A stretch of DNA of 64,000 bases from assembly GCA_947626135.1 (NCBI GenBank), contig CANQQZ010000005.1, positions 1-64,000 of the forward strand, given 5' to 3'. A program made the translations under genes and the position numbers. Of the stretch, positions 1-8,425 are shown piece by piece. A model generated the notes under the pieces. That model had not been told where the DNA came from. It ran no database searches and was given only the letters and a program-made list of their open reading frames with translations. This stretch comes from an uncultured Clostridia bacterium (GTDB lineage: Bacteria; Bacillota; Clostridia; UBA1381). Each line of letters opens with the position of its first letter. Position 1 is the stretch's first letter.

Positions 1-75
1 GGGATTCGAACCCGCGAGCGCTCGCACGCTGCCGGTTTTCAAGACCGGTGCTTTCAACCACTCAGCCATCTCTCC
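1..75 (-). tRNA. tRNA-Ser (anticodon UGA), 3' end cut by window edge
   Basis: Read on the minus strand, the gene starts at 75 with the acceptor arm GGAGAGA, followed by a D-arm (TGGCTGAG), an anticodon stem-loop with CUUGAAA (anticodon UGA, decoding UCA), a long variable arm (GCGUGCGAGCGCUCGC) and the T-arm GGGTTCGAATCCC. The long variable arm is typical of class II tRNA-Ser. The 3' acceptor strand and CCA lie outside the window. Confidence 0.95.
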
Positions 76-210
76 GCGTTCGCTCCGATTGTCCGCCCAA
101 TTGCTGACAACGATTATTATAGCAAATGGCGCGCACTTTGTCAACACTTTTTTTCAAAAATCCAATCAGAGTGCGGAGAGTAAAAATTTAAAAAAAAATA
201 AAAAAAGGTA

Positions 211-269
211 TTGACAAACAACCGTATTAAGTGTATTATAATAATTAATACAGATAATACACTTAATAC
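211..269 (+). promoter_or_regulatory. Promoter and perfect inverted-repeat operator of the gntR-ABC operon
   Basis: A TTGACA -35 box at 211-216 is followed 17 bp later by TATTAT (234-239); TATAAT at 237-242 is an alternative. Two perfect 16-bp inverted arms, 224-239 (GTATTAAGTGTATTAT) and 254-269, flank a 14-bp centre and cover the -10 and start region. This is what an autoregulated YtrA-type GntR repressor site would look like. The palindrome is seen directly; binding by the GntR product at 287 is inferred. Confidence 0.8.
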
Positions 270-286
270 AGCCGGGAGGTGATATT

Positions 287-700
287 ATGATACAGCTTGA
301 TTTGTCCGACCACAGGCCGCTTTATGAGCAGATAAAGGAGAAAATCAAAGAGCTTATAATAGCGGGCGTGCTGGCGGCGGACGAAAAAATCCCGTCGGTG
401 CGGGAGCTGGCGCAGCAGCTTGCTATTAACCCGAACACGATACAGCGCGCGTATAAGGATTTGGAGGCGGAGGGATATATTTATTCCGTCCGCGCCAAGG
501 GAAGCTTTGTCGCTCCGGTATCGCATATACGCGATAAAACGGAGGACGCGAAGCTCAGGGATGAATTTGAGGCAATGGTAAAGCAGGCTCGGTTTCTGCA
601 TGTGGATAAGCGGGAGCTTATCGCAGCGGTAGAAAGGATTTACGCGGAAACGGCGGAAACGCCCGAACCGCAGGATGAAAGGAGTGAAAAAAATGATTGA
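287..700 (+). CDS. GntR family transcriptional regulator, YtrA subfamily
   Basis: This 137-residue protein has an N-terminal winged helix-turn-helix (about residues 8-75; PLYEQIKEKI, then IPSVRELAQQLAINPNTIQRAYKDLE) and only a short C-terminal tail. That is the size and shape of the YtrA subfamily, which lacks a large effector domain and usually represses a downstream ABC transporter. The start is ATG at 287 behind GGGAGGTGAT. It overlaps the ATPase gene by 8 bp, so the two are co-transcribed. The perfect palindrome just upstream suggests autoregulation. The inducer cannot be read from sequence; YtrA relatives respond to cell-envelope antibiotics. Confidence 0.92.
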   Translation: MIQLDLSDHRPLYEQIKEKIKELIIAGVLAADEKIPSVRELAQQLAINPNTIQRAYKDLEAEGYIYSVRAKGSFVAPVSHIRDKTEDAKLRDEFEAMVKQARFLHVDKRELIAAVERIYAETAETPEPQDERSEKND

Positions 701-1589
701 GGTAAGAAACGTGGTGAAGCGCTTTGGTGATTTCCTCGCGCTTGACGGCGTTAACATAAACGTCGAAAAGGGCTCGGTTTACGGACTTGTTGGACCGAAC
801 GGCGCGGGCAAAACCACTATAATAAAGCATTTGGCGGGAATATACCGACAGGACTATGGAAACATAAAAATCGACGGGGAAAACGTATACGAAAATCCCG
901 CGCTGAAGGCGCGTATCGCTTATGTGAGCGACGATTTGTACTTCTTCCCGGGATACAGCATTAAGGACGCGGCGTCGTATTACAAGGGCGTGTATCCCGA
1001 ATGGAGCGACGAGCGGTTTACGGAAATCGCGGACGTGTTCAAGATCGACCCAAAGAGAGGCGCGCGGCGGCTGTCGAAGGGTATGCAGAAGCAAGCCGCG
1101 TTCTGGCTGAGCTTATCGGCGAACCCGGACGTAATGATTCTTGACGAGCCGATGGACGGACTCGATCCGGTAATGCGCAGAAACGTGTGGAGCCTGATCC
1201 TCGCGGAGGTCGCAAAGCGTGATATGACTGTGCTCGTATCGAGCCATAACCTGCGCGAGCTTGAGGACGTATGCGACCATGTGGGCATTATGAACCAGGG
1301 TAAAATCGCGATTGAAAAGGGACTTGATGAGGTGAAGGGCAATATTCATAAGGTTCAGACCGCATTCAGAAACGGACTGCCCGAGCCTCTTAGGGTATCG
1401 CTTGAAATATTAAAGCATGAAAAGGTCGGCAGCGTAGATATGCTTATCGTGCGCGGCAGCCGCGAGGAGATCGAGGCGAAAATATGTAACTGCTCGCCGC
1501 TTATCCTCGACATGGTGCCGCTGACGCTGGAGGAGGTATTCATTTATGAGTTGGGAGGTATGGGCTATGAACTCGAAATCATTGGTTAA
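693..1589 (+). CDS. ABC transporter ATP-binding protein, YtrB-like
   Basis: The protein (298 residues) is a single ABC ATPase with Walker A GPNGAGKTT (about residues 34-42), a divergent signature LSKGMQKQ, Walker B VMILDEP and the switch histidine in SSHN. The C-terminal extension of about 80 residues is typical of drug or lantibiotic exporter ATPases. The ATG at 693 is preferred over an in-frame ATG at 675 because AAAGGAG lies just upstream. It overlaps gntR by 8 bp and the permease by 23 bp. It should energise the permease at 1567; the substrate is unknown. Confidence 0.92.
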   Translation: MIEVRNVVKRFGDFLALDGVNINVEKGSVYGLVGPNGAGKTTIIKHLAGIYRQDYGNIKIDGENVYENPALKARIAYVSDDLYFFPGYSIKDAASYYKGVYPEWSDERFTEIADVFKIDPKRGARRLSKGMQKQAAFWLSLSANPDVMILDEPMDGLDPVMRRNVWSLILAEVAKRDMTVLVSSHNLRELEDVCDHVGIMNQGKIAIEKGLDEVKGNIHKVQTAFRNGLPEPLRVSLEILKHEKVGSVDMLIVRGSREEIEAKICNCSPLILDMVPLTLEEVFIYELGGMGYELEIIG

Positions 1590-3579
1590 CAAAAGCGTTA
1601 TCAAATCTGACCTGCGCCGTTACTGGAGCAGCGGCGCGGCGTTCGCAATAATGCTGTTCATAACGACAGTGCTTCCGGCGCGCGTGGTGATGTCGCACGC
1701 CGCAATATCGAATATGTTCGTTCCGGAGGCGGCGAATACGTTTGCAGTGAGCCGTTTCGCCAACGCGGCGCTGTTCTCGGTGTTTCCGATAATCGCGTTC
1801 GGCATAATCATCCCCGCGCTGCTGTTCTCATACCTGCACCACAAAAGCGCGGTATGTGAGGCGCATAAGCTGCCGCTGACGCGCGGGTGCCTGTACTTCT
1901 CGCACCTTATATCGGCGGCGGTACTGCTCGTTGTGCCGATTATACTTAACATGCTGCTTATGTTCACACTCGTGGACGTTCAAGCGTCGTATATAATCAT
2001 GTGGGCGCTCCTGTCGCTCGTGTACGCGTTTGTCGTCATGGGCTTTTCCGCCGCCGCGCAGATGCTCGTCGGCAATACCGCCGCGGGAGTGGTGCTGCCG
2101 GGAATAGTAATGGCGCTGCCGGCATTCTTCACCGTAATGCTGTCGGCCTTATGCGAGAATTATCTGTACGGATACGCGGAATACGGACTTATCGATTACC
2201 TCGAATGGGTGTATATGGACTATTCGCACCTGTTAAAGGGCGGCGTGTTCATATACCTCGCGGCGGGCGCTCTGTTCATAATTTTGGGACATATATTTTA
2301 CAAAAAACGCGCTCTCGAAAATCACAGCCGAATACTCGCGTTCGATTGCTTAAACCCCGTATTCATGTACGGACTGGCGTTCTGCGCGGGTCTTGCGGGC
2401 TACGCGTATATCTGTGAGATTATGAGCGGCTCCGCGCAGGATACATTCTCGATGTGGATAGGCGTACCGTTCGGCATCGCGGGTATTATAATCGCGAGAA
2501 TGATTATCTCAAAGACGTTTAAGCCGAACAAAATCGTAAAGCCGATAATCGTGTACCTCGCGATGATGGGCGTGCTGTACCTGTTCTTCGGCGCGGATAT
2601 AACCGGTTTTGAAAAGCGCGTGCCGGATATTGATAAAATCGAGTCCGTCAACGTGATAGATCTTTACGGCTACCCCGAAAACGCTTACACGTCGTATTAT
2701 GACCACATAAGCACCGACCCCGGACCGCAGTATCTCGCCGAAAGCGCGCAGCCCAATTGGGAAATGTACGACAAGGCGGATATTGAAGCCGTGACAGCGC
2801 TCCACCGCGCGATCGTTGAAAGCGATAAGGCGGATTATAGCAACACGGAATACTATATCCCGATTGTGTACACGCTCTCAAACGGGCGAGTAATGAAGCG
2901 CGAATACAATATCGACCGCGGCAGCGCGGATGTATTTGAAAAATACTGCGCTGTGCAGGGCTTAAAGCCGGTAAAGAGCAATCGGTTCCCGATAATCTCC
3001 GACCGCGAAATGGAGTATATCGGCTCGAATATCGTCAATCTCGGCATAGACACATGGGTGTCGCCGGAGCGGCAGACGCAGCTTCTCGACGCGCTCAAAA
3101 AGGACGTGGAAGCGTCAAAATACACCGATTACGAGTTTTCCAATGCCATTACGTCGGCTAAGATAAAATACCGCATGCCGACGCTCGACAAGGACAGAAA
3201 GCCTGTTGAGGACAAGTCGAAATGGATACAGAGCGAGGACAGCTATAACATATATCCGTCGTACAAAAATTGTATCGCGCTGTTAAAATCATGGGGCTTG
3301 TACGAAAAAATGCCGTCGGCGGATCAGGTCGCAACAATCACTGTGGAGGATATCACGCCTATTCCCAACGGTATGCATTATCAGGAGCCGACAAGATTTG
3401 ATAAGGCTGACGATAAAGCTAAAATTCAGAAAATCCTTGACTGGATAAAGGAAAACGATGCGAACATGAGCGACGCGGAGTATATGACAAAGGACGCGCA
3501 GCATATCAATATAACGTATGAGCCGGGCGTAGGCGGCTTCGGATACTGCGATATCAGCGTGCCGAAAATGCCGGAGTGA
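1567..3579 (+). CDS. ABC-2 type permease with large C-terminal soluble domain
   Basis: The product has 671 residues. The N-terminal half, to about residue 350, has repeated hydrophobic segments (for example residues 15-40 and 75-105, and several between 120 and 345), consistent with an ABC-2 exporter permease. The last 320 residues are polar and largely soluble. The ATG at 1567 is chosen because GGGAGGT at 1553-1559 lies 7 bp upstream; an earlier in-frame ATG at 1546 lacks such a site. Its overlap with the ATPase gene supports a transporter pair. The soluble domain resembles those on other clostridial permeases of this type (possibly DUF6449), but I cannot confirm the family. Confidence 0.8.
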   Translation: MNSKSLVNKSVIKSDLRRYWSSGAAFAIMLFITTVLPARVVMSHAAISNMFVPEAANTFAVSRFANAALFSVFPIIAFGIIIPALLFSYLHHKSAVCEAHKLPLTRGCLYFSHLISAAVLLVVPIILNMLLMFTLVDVQASYIIMWALLSLVYAFVVMGFSAAAQMLVGNTAAGVVLPGIVMALPAFFTVMLSALCENYLYGYAEYGLIDYLEWVYMDYSHLLKGGVFIYLAAGALFIILGHIFYKKRALENHSRILAFDCLNPVFMYGLAFCAGLAGYAYICEIMSGSAQDTFSMWIGVPFGIAGIIIARMIISKTFKPNKIVKPIIVYLAMMGVLYLFFGADITGFEKRVPDIDKIESVNVIDLYGYPENAYTSYYDHISTDPGPQYLAESAQPNWEMYDKADIEAVTALHRAIVESDKADYSNTEYYIPIVYTLSNGRVMKREYNIDRGSADVFEKYCAVQGLKPVKSNRFPIISDREMEYIGSNIVNLGIDTWVSPERQTQLLDALKKDVEASKYTDYEFSNAITSAKIKYRMPTLDKDRKPVEDKSKWIQSEDSYNIYPSYKNCIALLKSWGLYEKMPSADQVATITVEDITPIPNGMHYQEPTRFDKADDKAKIQKILDWIKENDANMSDAEYMTKDAQHINITYEPGVGGFGYCDISVPKMPE

Positions 3580-3651
3580 GTGGATTTGTAAGATATAGGA
3601 AAAGGATAGGCTAAAGGAGCAGGGAGGTATGGGATAAAGGGGTACTGCCGG

Positions 3652-3679
3652 AAAAGAACCGTCTTAGGACGGTTCTTTT
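3652..3679 (+). terminator. Rho-independent terminator after the ABC operon
   Basis: A perfect 12-bp stem (AAAAGAACCGTC and GACGGTTCTTTT) with loop TTAG ends in a T run. It closes the gntR-ABC operon. Confidence 0.9.
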
Positions 3680-3705
3680 CGCATGAAAAATTTTCATATA
3701 ATCTA

Positions 3706-3734
3706 TTGAGAAAATCAGTTTTATATGTTAAAAT
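3706..3734 (+). promoter_or_regulatory. Sigma-A type promoter of the flavodoxin-like gene
   Basis: TTGAGA (3706-3711) and TAAAAT (3729-3734) are separated by 17 bp and lie just upstream of the AAAGGAG site and ATG of the next gene. Confidence 0.65.
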
Positions 3735-3758
3735 AAAAGAAAAAAAGGAGTAATCGCA

Positions 3759-4382
3759 ATGAAAGTAATTTTATTAAACGGAAGTCCGCGGCGCAGCGGA
3801 TGTACAAACCGCGCTCTCGAGGAGGCGGCGAAAACGCTTGAGGAAAACGGAATCAATACGGAGATCATACATATCGGCGGCGGGGATATACGAGGCTGTA
3901 CAGCCTGCGGCGGCTGCTCGAAGACTCATAAATGTATATTTGACGACGCGGTGAACGAGGTTTTGCCCAGGTTTGAGGAAGCGGATGGCATAATAGTGGG
4001 CTCGCCGGTGTATTACGCGTCGCCCAACGGCACGATGCTGTCGTTTTTGGATCGTCTGTTCTACGCATCGTCCGGATTTGACAAAACCATGAAGGTCGGC
4101 GCGGCGGTCGTTTCATGCAGACGCGGAGGCAGCACGGCGACCTTTGATGCGTTAAACAAATATTTTACAATTTCCGAAATGCCTGTGGTATCGAGCCGGT
4201 ATTGGAACCAGGTGCATGGCTCGTGCGCGGAGGAAGTGGAAAAGGACGAGGAGGGAATGCAGACTATGCGTATGCTCGGACGCAATATGGCGTTTCTGAT
4301 TAAGTCTATCGCGCTCGGCAAGGAAAAATACGGACTTCCCGAAAAGGAGCCGCAAAAGCTGTTTACGAATTTCATACGGTAA
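3759..4382 (+). CDS. Flavodoxin family protein (NADPH-dependent FMN reductase fold)
   Basis: The 207-residue protein begins with the FMN phosphate-binding loop LLNGSPRRSGCTN (residues 5-17). It then has a cysteine cluster CTACGGC (about 47-53) and the second flavin-binding segment GSPVYYASPNGTM. The cysteines recall iron-sulfur flavoproteins, but their spacing (CxxCGGC) fits the wider family of NAD(P)H-dependent oxidoreductases with a CxxC-type motif. It is cytoplasmic and probably an electron-transfer reductase; the partner is unknown. It is monocistronic, with its own promoter and followed by a repeat-rich gap. Confidence 0.85.
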   Translation: MKVILLNGSPRRSGCTNRALEEAAKTLEENGINTEIIHIGGGDIRGCTACGGCSKTHKCIFDDAVNEVLPRFEEADGIIVGSPVYYASPNGTMLSFLDRLFYASSGFDKTMKVGAAVVSCRRGGSTATFDALNKYFTISEMPVVSSRYWNQVHGSCAEEVEKDEEGMQTMRMLGRNMAFLIKSIALGKEKYGLPEKEPQKLFTNFIR

Positions 4383-4402
4383 ATTTTAGTTTATCTAAGG
4401 TC

Positions 4403-4493
4403 GGGGCTGCCGCCCCTCCGCCGAAAAACCATCGTTTTTCGGCAAGCTGTTAACCGGTGTGGCGAAAAAAGTTCCGGCAGAAACTTTTTTCGC
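4403..4493 (+). repeat. Cluster of three hairpins downstream of the flavodoxin gene
   Basis: Three stem-loops follow one another: GGGGC/GCCCC at 4403-4416; a perfect 10-bp stem GCCGAAAAAC/GTTTTTCGGC at 4420-4443; and a perfect 12-bp stem GCGAAAAAAGTT/AACTTTTTTCGC at 4462-4493. They may end the flavodoxin transcript, though the T runs lie inside the arms. They also resemble dispersed intergenic repeats of clostridial genomes. Confidence 0.7.
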
Positions 4494-4582
4494 TTTGATA
4501 TTTGCGACGTACATGCCGCCGCAAAGAATATTCCGAGCAAAGCTCAGAATATGATGCAGAGCGCTACCGTGAGCAGAAATCA

Positions 4583-4760
4583 CATATGGCGGGCGAAAGC
4601 CTCCCTTGTCAAAGGGAGGGGGACCGCCGCAGGCGGTGGAGGGATTCATTTTTACAGAAAACCACACATTTGAGCGATTTGTTGTAATTATGGAATCCCC
4701 CAGTCAGCTACGCTGACAGCCCCCTTTGACAAGGGGGCCTTAGTTGAGCGCCGCCATATG
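4583..4760. repeat. MITE-like element with nested terminal inverted repeats
   Basis: The outermost arms are a perfect 10-bp inverted pair, CATATGGCGG (4583-4592) and CCGCCATATG (4751-4760). Inside them are imperfect arms of about 48 bp: 4599-4647 starts GCCTCCCTTGTCAAAGGGAG and 4693-4739 ends with CCCCCTTTGACAAGGGGGCC. Each arm also folds on itself; one has ACCGCC/GGCGGT, the other GTCAGC/GCTGAC. The 45-bp core has no coding potential. The layout fits a non-autonomous miniature transposable element or a mobile intergenic repeat. The right end falls 43 bp before the feoAB start codon. Confidence 0.75.
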
Positions 4761-4802
4761 CAAAAGTGCGATAAACTAAACTTTACCCAAAGGAGAAAAT
4801 TT

Positions 4803-7175
4803 ATGACATTAAAGGACCTTGAGATCGGAGGCACGGCAATTGTTACCGAGGTGGGAGGCTCAGCGCCGGACGGTGCCGACGACCGCGCGCTCCGGCAGCA
4901 TTTGCTGGATATGGGCGTTATTCCTGGCGCGGAGATAACGCTGGTAAAATATGCGCCTATGGGAGACCCGATAGAGGTAAAAATACACGGCTACGAGCTG
5001 ACGCTGAGGCTGGAGGATGCGGCGCGTATCGGAGTAGCCAAAACCACCGGAACGACCACGCATTACATAACCGCGTCAAGAAGCAACAGGAAAACGGAGC
5101 ATCCGGGATTGGGAGAAGGCGGACGCTATCATGTCAAGACCGGAGAGAATCCGCTTCCAAGGGGCACAGTGCTGACGTTTGCGCTCGCGGGCAATCAAAA
5201 CTGCGGAAAAACAACGCTGTTTAATCAGCTTACGGGCTCCAATCAGCATGTCGGCAATTTCCCCGGCGTAACGGTAGACAGGAAAAGCGGCGCGATACGC
5301 GGTTATCCGAATACACTTGTTACGGATTTGCCGGGAATATATTCAATGTCCCCGTACAGCAGCGAGGAAATTGTAACGCGTCAGTTTATTATAAACGAGA
5401 AGCCGGCGGGAATTATCAATATTGCCGACGCTACGAATATTGAACGGAATTTGTATCTTACAATGCAGCTTATGGAGCTGGAAACGCCTATGGTACTTGC
5501 GCTCAATATGATGGATGAGATGCGCTCGAACGGCGGGTCGGTGAAAATAAACGATTTGGAGGCAATGCTCGGGATTCCGGTCGTGCCGATCTCAGCCGTA
5601 AAAAACGAGGGTGTTGACGAGCTCATCCGCCATGCGGTTCATGTAGCGAATTACCGTGAGCGTCCCGGGCGTATCGATTTTTGCGACGAGAACGATCACG
5701 GAGGCGCCGTTCACCGTTGCCTGCACGGAATAGTGCATCTTATTGAGGATCATGCCGTGCGCGCGGGAATACCGGTGCGCTTTGCGGCAAGCAAGCTTGT
5801 CGAGGGAGACGAGAGGGTGCTAAACATTCTCGGATTGTCAGACAACGAGAAGGAAATGCTCGAGCATATAATCGTGCAGATGGAGCGTGAACGCGGACTT
5901 GACCGCGCCGCAGCGATAGCGGATATGCGATTTTCGTTTATAAAAAGGCTCTGCGCCGCAACGGTTATAAAACCGCAGGAGAGCAGGGAGCATGAGCGCA
6001 GCCGGAGGATTGACGCTGTTCTGACAGGGAAATACACGGCTATTCCGGCGTTTATCGCGATTATGGCGGCGATATTTTATCTGACGTTCAACGTTATCGG
6101 CGCGTGGCTGCAATCGCTTATGGAATCGGGAATAGAATATTTTACCGGACTTGCGGACAGGGGGCTCACGGCTCTTGGAGTAAGCAGCGCGCTGCATTCG
6201 CTTATAATCGACGGAATGTTTAACGGGGTAGGGAGCGTACTGAGCTTTTTGCCGATAATAGTCACGCTGTTTTTCTTTCTTTCTCTTTTGGAGGACAGCG
6301 GGTATATGGCGCGCGTGGCGTTTGTAACGGATAAGCTGCTCAGGAAAATCGGGCTTTCCGGACGAAGCATAGTTCCTATGCTTATCGGCTTTGGCTGTAC
6401 CGTGCCGGGAGTTATGGCAAGCCGGACGCTCCCCTCGGAGAGAGACAGAAAAATGACGATAATGCTCACTCCGTTTATGAGCTGTACGGCTAAGCTGCCG
6501 ATTTACGGATTTTTTACAGCCGCCTTTTTCCCCGGGCGCGGCGCGGTCATAATGATTTCGCTGTATCTTATAGGTATTGCGGTCGGGATATTGACGGCGC
6601 TTATATCAAATAAAACCGCGTTTAAAGGCGGAGCGGTGCCGTTTGTTATGGAGCTGCCGAATTATCGTATGCCGGCGGCGAAAAACGTTGTGCAGCTTTT
6701 ATGGGACAAGGCTAAGGATTTTCTTCAGCGCGCATTTACGGTAATATTTCTCGCGTCGATTATCATATGGTTTTTGCAGACCTTTGATTTCGGACTTCAT
6801 ATGGTGACAAGCTCGCAGGACAGTATGCTTGCGGCGATAGCGGGAGTTGCGGCTCCGATATTTAAGCCGCTGGGCTTCGGAGACTGGAGAATTTCCACAT
6901 CGCTTATAGCCGGATTTATGGCAAAGGAGAGCGTGGTTTCAACCATGTCGGTGCTGTTCGGAGGCGCGGCGGGCGTCGTTTCGGCGCTTACGCCTTTGGG
7001 AGCGGCGGCGCTGCTTGTTTTCTGCCTTTTGTATACGCCGTGCGTGGCGGCGATTGCATCGGTAAGGCGGGAGCTCGGCACGAGATGGGCGGTTACGATA
7101 GTACTGTTCCAGTGCGCCGTGGCGTGGATATGCGCGTTTGCGGTGCGGCTTATAGGAATTGCCGCGGGATTTTAA
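4803..7175 (+). CDS. feoB: Fused FeoA-FeoB ferrous iron transporter
   Basis: The product has 790 residues. Residues 1-80 are a FeoA SH3-like domain (LLDMGVIPGAEITLVKYAPM, then DPIEVKIHGYELTLR). Residues from about 125 form the FeoB G domain, with G1 GNQNCGKTT, NFPGVTVD, G3 DLPG and G4 NMMD. From about residue 405 the membrane part carries the two Gate regions (for example GFGCTVPGVMASR). It moves Fe2+ into the cytoplasm. The ATG at 4803 has AAAGGAGA upstream; an in-frame ATG at 4758 sits in the repeat element and lacks one. No separate feoA adjoins it, which fits the fusion. Confidence 0.95.
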   Translation: MTLKDLEIGGTAIVTEVGGSAPDGADDRALRQHLLDMGVIPGAEITLVKYAPMGDPIEVKIHGYELTLRLEDAARIGVAKTTGTTTHYITASRSNRKTEHPGLGEGGRYHVKTGENPLPRGTVLTFALAGNQNCGKTTLFNQLTGSNQHVGNFPGVTVDRKSGAIRGYPNTLVTDLPGIYSMSPYSSEEIVTRQFIINEKPAGIINIADATNIERNLYLTMQLMELETPMVLALNMMDEMRSNGGSVKINDLEAMLGIPVVPISAVKNEGVDELIRHAVHVANYRERPGRIDFCDENDHGGAVHRCLHGIVHLIEDHAVRAGIPVRFAASKLVEGDERVLNILGLSDNEKEMLEHIIVQMERERGLDRAAAIADMRFSFIKRLCAATVIKPQESREHERSRRIDAVLTGKYTAIPAFIAIMAAIFYLTFNVIGAWLQSLMESGIEYFTGLADRGLTALGVSSALHSLIIDGMFNGVGSVLSFLPIIVTLFFFLSLLEDSGYMARVAFVTDKLLRKIGLSGRSIVPMLIGFGCTVPGVMASRTLPSERDRKMTIMLTPFMSCTAKLPIYGFFTAAFFPGRGAVIMISLYLIGIAVGILTALISNKTAFKGGAVPFVMELPNYRMPAAKNVVQLLWDKAKDFLQRAFTVIFLASIIIWFLQTFDFGLHMVTSSQDSMLAAIAGVAAPIFKPLGFGDWRISTSLIAGFMAKESVVSTMSVLFGGAAGVVSALTPLGAAALLVFCLLYTPCVAAIASVRRELGTRWAVTIVLFQCAVAWICAFAVRLIGIAAGF

Positions 7176-7203
7176 ACAAAATATTAACAAATATATGCCC
7201 ATA

Positions 7204-7232
7204 TTGACAAAATGCGGGCGAGAGGATATAAT
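7204..7232 (+). promoter_or_regulatory. Sigma-A promoter upstream of 7271
   Basis: TTGACA (7204-7209) and TATAAT (7227-7232) are both consensus and lie 17 bp apart. Confidence 0.85.
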
Positions 7233-7270
7233 TAACTTATAAATTTGCAGGAAAGCAGAGGTAAAAAGTA

Positions 7271-7642
7271 ATGGCGCATACATTATATGAGGATGAATAC
7301 ATTGTAATAAAGCAGAAGGATATATCCGAAATAAGCACTATGTTCGCGGGAGCGGGCGCGCAGTTCAGAATGGAGCTGAAAAACGTTTCCGATACGCCGC
7401 TCAGAGTGTCCGCCGTTGACATAACGGCAAACGGTATCGCTGTTGAAAAGAGCGAGCTGCTCGAGGGCGAGCTGCGCCCGGGCATGCGTTCATATTCCGA
7501 TGTGCATTTTTATTACAAAGCGTTTCCAGACGGTTCGGTAAAAACGCTTGCGGATATAAAGGATGTCTCGTTCAGCGTGAAATATGAAATAGGAGATACG
7601 GGCGTTAAGAAGATTAACGGACCTGTATCGGTTGAGATTTAA
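7271..7642 (+). CDS. Hypothetical beta-rich protein, Ig-like fold suspected
   Basis: A protein of 123 residues with no signal peptide or membrane segment. Alternating hydrophobic stretches (AQFRMELKNVSDTPLRVSAVDITANG, then DVSFSVKYEIGD) suggest a small beta sandwich like those that decorate clostridial proteins. I do not recognise a family and assign no function. It has its own consensus promoter and is followed at once by a terminator, so it is a single-gene transcript. AGAGG lies upstream of the ATG. Confidence 0.75.
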   Translation: MAHTLYEDEYIVIKQKDISEISTMFAGAGAQFRMELKNVSDTPLRVSAVDITANGIAVEKSELLEGELRPGMRSYSDVHFYYKAFPDGSVKTLADIKDVSFSVKYEIGDTGVKKINGPVSVEI

Positions 7643-7654
7643 TTAAACCGGCAG

Positions 7655-7683
7655 ACGGGGCGACATACGCCGCCCCGTTTTTG
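7655..7683 (+). terminator. Rho-independent terminator
   Basis: The stem ACGGGGCG (7655-7662) / CGCCCCGT (7671-7678) is followed by a run of T. Confidence 0.88.
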
Positions 7684-7709
7684 ATTTGATAACGGAAGGG
7701 GATTGGGCT

Positions 7710-8357
7710 ATGCTGAGACCGGATGCCGTGGTGTTTGATATGGACGGCGTTATTTTCGATACGGAAAGGCTGATATACGAGCAGTGGAAACGTATTGGAC
7801 CCAAATACGGATTTAATACGCTGGACACGCTGTTTTACAAGGTTATAGGCGTGACGAAAACGTATACGGAGCAGGTGTTTTACAAGGAATACGGACGGGA
7901 TATAAAATACTGGGAGTTCAGGGACGAGGCGCGAAGAGCGTTTTTTGAGCATGTGAACAGGTACGGAATGCCTATGATGAAGGGCGTTAAGGAGCTGCTG
8001 GAGCATTTGAAAACGATCGGCTGTAAAATAGGACTCGCGTCATCCACAAGCCTTGACACGGTTACGGCTGAGTTAAAAATGAGCGGCATTTACGATTATT
8101 TCGACGTTATCGTAACGGGTGACAGGATAGCAAACAGCAAGCCCGCGCCGGATATTTATCTTGAGGCGTGCAAAAGGATAGGCGTGAAGCCTGAGGACGC
8201 GGTCGCGATAGAGGATTCGTTCAACGGAATACGCTCCGCGTATGCAGCCGGCATGAAGGCGGTCATGGTCCCCGACATGCTTGAGCCGGATGAGGAAATG
8301 CGTGAAAAGGCGTATGCGATAAAGCGGGATTTGCTTGAAGTAAAGGATATGCTGTAA
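7710..8357 (+). CDS. HAD superfamily hydrolase, beta-phosphoglucomutase-like (subfamily IA)
   Basis: The protein (215 residues) carries HAD motif I VVFDMDGVIFDTE (nucleophile and acid/base Asp), motif II in GLASSTS, motif III lysine near SKPAPDIY and motif IV VAIEDSFNG. A helical cap follows motif I. This is the layout of beta-phosphoglucomutase and related small phosphatases; the substrate cannot be fixed from sequence. The ATG at 7710 has GAAGGGG upstream and is preferred over a TTG at 7686. Confidence 0.88.
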   Translation: MLRPDAVVFDMDGVIFDTERLIYEQWKRIGPKYGFNTLDTLFYKVIGVTKTYTEQVFYKEYGRDIKYWEFRDEARRAFFEHVNRYGMPMMKGVKELLEHLKTIGCKIGLASSTSLDTVTAELKMSGIYDYFDVIVTGDRIANSKPAPDIYLEACKRIGVKPEDAVAIEDSFNGIRSAYAAGMKAVMVPDMLEPDEEMREKAYAIKRDLLEVKDML

Positions 8358-8378
8358 ATTTATATGTCTAATCGGCTA

Positions 8379-8407
8379 TTGAAATAAAACGAATTTTGTA
8401 GTACAAT
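8379..8407 (+). promoter_or_regulatory. Promoter of the rdgB-nnr-alr-mazEF cluster
   Basis: TTGAAA (8379-8384) and TACAAT (8402-8407) are 17 bp apart. They lie immediately upstream of AGAGGTGA and the GTG start of rdgB. Confidence 0.7.
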
Positions 8408-8425
8408 AAAACAGAGGTGATTATT

